The notes beneath the pieces were generated by a model. The model worked only from the letters and a program-made list of their open reading frames with translations. It did no database searches and was not told where the DNA came from. The position numbers were made by a program, and so were the translations under genes. From positions 1 through 7,225 of the forward strand of contig JALWGG010000253.1 of assembly GCA_027013765.1 (NCBI GenBank): a stretch of DNA of 7,225 nt, written 5' to 3'. The DNA comes from Acidilobaceae archaeon (GTDB lineage: Archaea > Thermoproteota > Thermoprotei_A > Sulfolobales > Acidilobaceae). How positions within the stretch are numbered: the stretch's first letter is position 1; each line of letters begins with the position of its first letter. Of this stretch, positions 5,871 to 7,225 are shown one piece after another.

Positions 5871-6392
5871 TTAATCCTCATCATCGTCAGGTTCATCGTC
5901 TACTACATCTTCTATTGCTTCCTCTACCTCATCTACTACCTCTTCCGCCTCCTCCTTGATCTTACTCCATATACTTTCCTTGTCCTCCTCATCCTCCTTA
6001 TCTTCACTCCTATCCTCATCCTTGTAGTCGTCATAGCGGTCGTGGTACCTGCTGTAGCCCGGGTAGTCGTCATAGTAGTGGTAGTGGTCGACTGTTGTGC
6101 TAGAGCTAGACGTGCTAGTGCCTCTTCTGACCCGTCTTCTAGCTACTCCTTTAGCGGCCTGCTGTGTTCCTTGGAGGCTCGCTATGCCAGCACTAGTTAC
6201 TGTTAGCGTCTCCCTCCGCAGTAGCCCCTTCTTGCGCTGCTCTAGGAGGCCTCGCGCTATTAAGCTGTCAACTAACCTGTTTATGGAGTCCTTCTGAAGG
6301 CCTGGGAGCACCTTTGCCAGTTTATCACGGGTATCGTGGCCCTTGAGGATTAGGGTGAGTATTTCGGCTTCAAGCGGGTTCATCTCCATCAT
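5871..6392 (-). CDS. Winged-helix protein with Tyr/His/Asp-rich and acidic C-terminal tail
   Basis: A 173-residue protein with strongly segmented composition. Residues 5-76 look like a MarR-type winged helix: helix PLEAEILTLILKG, helix DKLAKVL, recognition helix DSINRLVDSLIARG, wing LLEQRKKGLLRRETLTVT. Residues 81-90 are basic (KGVARRRVRR). Residues 91-100 are a Ser/Thr linker. Residues 102-123 hold eight Tyr among His, Asp and Arg (VDHYHYYDDYPGY...). Residues 124-140 are almost all charged, and 141-165 form an amphipathic acidic helix (IWSKIKEEAEEVVDEVEEAI) that could oligomerise. The tail may mimic DNA, recruit partners or phase-separate (inference). AGGAGG at 6393-6398 directly touches the first ATG; ATG at 6389 or 6383 has 3 or 9 bases of spacing, so the start is probably 6383. 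It lies downstream of homoserine kinase on the same strand, 186 bases apart. Confidence 0.82.
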   Translation of the reverse strand: MMEMNPLEAEILTLILKGHDTRDKLAKVLPGLQKDSINRLVDSLIARGLLEQRKKGLLRRETLTVTSAGIASLQGTQQAAKGVARRRVRRGTSTSSSSTTVDHYHYYDDYPGYSRYHDRYDDYKDEDRSEDKEDEEDKESIWSKIKEEAEEVVDEVEEAIEDVVDDEPDDDED

Positions 6393-6398
6393 CCTCCT
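6393..6398 (-). promoter_or_regulatory. Ribosome-binding site AGGAGG that decides a start
   Basis: The minus strand reads AGGAGG followed at once by ATG ATG GAG ATG. The first ATG has zero spacing, the second 3 bases, the third (6383) 9 bases. Normal spacing favours 6383, or perhaps 6389, over 6392. Confidence 0.6.
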
Positions 6399-6474
6399 GG
6401 GGGGCCTAATCTATGTGTGTCTTCTCGGGTGGCAAGATGTATGCATTGGGTCCAGGAGGAGTCCATGCGTAGGC

Positions 6475-6496
6475 TTCAGGGGGATGGAACCCTGAA
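6475..6496. repeat. Perfect 7-base hairpin between thrB and the tailed winged-helix gene
   Basis: TTCAGGG (6475-6481) and CCCTGAA (6490-6496) enclose an 8-base loop. There is no T-tract on either side, so it is not an obvious terminator. It would lie in the leader of the tailed winged-helix gene if transcription starts at the A/T box AGAAATAATAGG (about 6548-6559, minus strand). AAGGGCCCTT (6522-6531) and GGCATGCC (6506-6513) are palindromes close by. Confidence 0.4.
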
Positions 6497-6578
6497 ACAC
6501 TATTGGGCATGCCGCATTACCAAGGGCCCTTTCGGGAGGCCTGGTTCCTATTATTTCTTCTCCCACATAGTTCGGGTG

Positions 6579-7225
6579 TCATGCATGGGCTAGGGCTCCT
6601 GGTGCTACCTTAGAGATTCTTCCTAGGGGCTCTGTGTTCCACTTGCACGAGGATAGCATTGCATCTAGCACGGTGCGGGCGCTGGATTGGGTGTCTGTGA
6701 GCGCGATCACGCTGGGCCCTGCACCGCTTATGGTATACCCCAGGGCTCCAGCCCTCAATGCTTCCCTACGCATCTCGCTATAGCATGGGATGTACTTGGA
6801 CCTGCGCGGCTCCACTATCCCGTCGCCCATCATCATCTCTCCAACGAGGTCTAGCCTCCCCTCTGAGAGGGCTGCCACGAGCATGGCTAGCCTGGACCAG
6901 TTGCTCACCGCCTCCTCAAGGCTAACCTGCCTTGGGAGCACGCTCCTCATGATCATAGTCTTATTCTCCGGCACCGGGTCCATGGGGGTGACGACTGCGA
7001 ACCATGCATCTGCATCGATCCTTACAACCCTAAGCCCATCCATGCCTCGTGCAAGGACGACGAAGCCCCCTAGGAGGCTGGCGGCGACATTGTCATAATG
7101 GGGGGCTCCAGCGGCAGCCGCCTCCCCCCGGCCAGCGGATTCGACGAGGACCTCTACAGGCGTGTTGAGGCCTAGCAGCCTTGCTACCCCAGCCACCGCC
7201 CCCGCGGCGGAGGCCCCGCTACTCC
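6579..7225 (-). CDS. thrB: Homoserine kinase (5' end outside the window)
   Basis: ATP-dependent phosphorylation of L-homoserine to O-phosphohomoserine, the step before threonine synthase; a cytoplasmic enzyme of the GHMP kinase family. The reading frame is open to the window edge, where SSGASAAG (7200-7223) is the end of the GHMP glycine/serine-rich ATP loop. The coding sequence therefore begins beyond the window; the GTG at 7196 is internal. Further family marks are PHYDNVAASLLGGF (7062-7103), EPRRSKYIP (6786-6812 region) and GYTISGAGPS (6711-6740), the third GHMP motif. About 215 residues of a usual 300 or so are present, ending normally at TGA (6579-6581). No other threonine-pathway gene is visible here. 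Confident. Confidence 0.93.
   Translation of the reverse strand, partial: SSGASAAGAVAGVARLLGLNTPVEVLVESAGRGEAAAAGAPHYDNVAASLLGGFVVLARGMDGLRVVRIDADAWFAVVTPMDPVPENKTMIMRSVLPRQVSLEEAVSNWSRLAMLVAALSEGRLDLVGEMMMGDGIVEPRRSKYIPCYSEMRREALRAGALGYTISGAGPSVIALTDTQSSARTVLDAMLSSCKWNTEPLGRISKVAPGALAHA

Noticed and set aside
5826..6206. Plus-strand frame encoding a very hydrophobic, membrane-like protein
   Set aside because: It is the antisense of the Asp/Glu/Tyr-rich tail codons of the minus-strand winged-helix gene; such acidic runs give Ile/Leu/Val/Phe-rich reverse frames. It has no ribosome site, and the minus-strand gene has domain structure and AGGAGG.
6409..6500. Minus-strand small frame of about 30 codons from a GTG
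   Set aside because: No ribosome site, no recognisable sequence, and it sits in the presumed leader of the tailed winged-helix gene.

Overview
This window looks like chromosomal DNA of a hyperthermophilic crenarchaeon, probably Desulfurococcales-like (lineage inferred from style, not proven). AGG, CTA and ATA codons are frequent, and GTG or TTG starts occur alongside ATG. TATA-type boxes sit about 22-26 bases before several starts, there are GGTG/AGGAGG ribosome sites only on leadered genes, and the proteins have an archaeal character. There are seven protein genes, one of them cut by the window end, and no recognisable rRNA, tRNA, CRISPR array or intact insertion sequence. || Layout. 1-1734 (+): an S9-family (prolyl oligopeptidase/acylaminoacyl peptidase type) serine peptidase whose N-terminus runs into a 25-base G tract that breaks the frame. 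1721-2527 (-): a SagB-type FMN nitroreductase with a twin-arginine export signal; its end overlaps the peptidase end by 14 bases. 2541-2557: a near-symmetric TATA element between that gene and a divergent small membrane protein with two histidines (2572-2943, +). 2944-3246: non-coding or decayed DNA with three perfect inverted repeats. 3247-3699 (-) and 3770-4045 (+): a divergent pair of small DNA-binding proteins (AbrB-like and winged-helix) whose 70-base spacer carries three direct copies of ATTCTTACA. 4222-5676 (-): a large cell-surface protein (signal peptide, seven propeller-like repeats, Thr/Pro stalk, C-terminal membrane anchor). 5677-5870: promoter plus a mutually exclusive hairpin set. 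5871-6392 (-): a winged-helix protein fused to a Tyr/His/Asp-rich and acidic tail. 6579-7225 (-): the C-terminal two thirds of homoserine kinase (ThrB). || How the parts may work together. Two divergent modules stand out. The first is an exported flavoprotein sharing a promoter region with a possible haem-b membrane protein, suggesting an extracytoplasmic redox pair (inference). The second is a two-regulator switch with its own repeated operator (inference). The peptidase and homoserine kinase are ordinary housekeeping genes. The surface propeller protein and the tailed winged-helix protein have no function I can name. The most checkable anomaly is the G tract: removing one G would leave an open frame through it into the peptidase.
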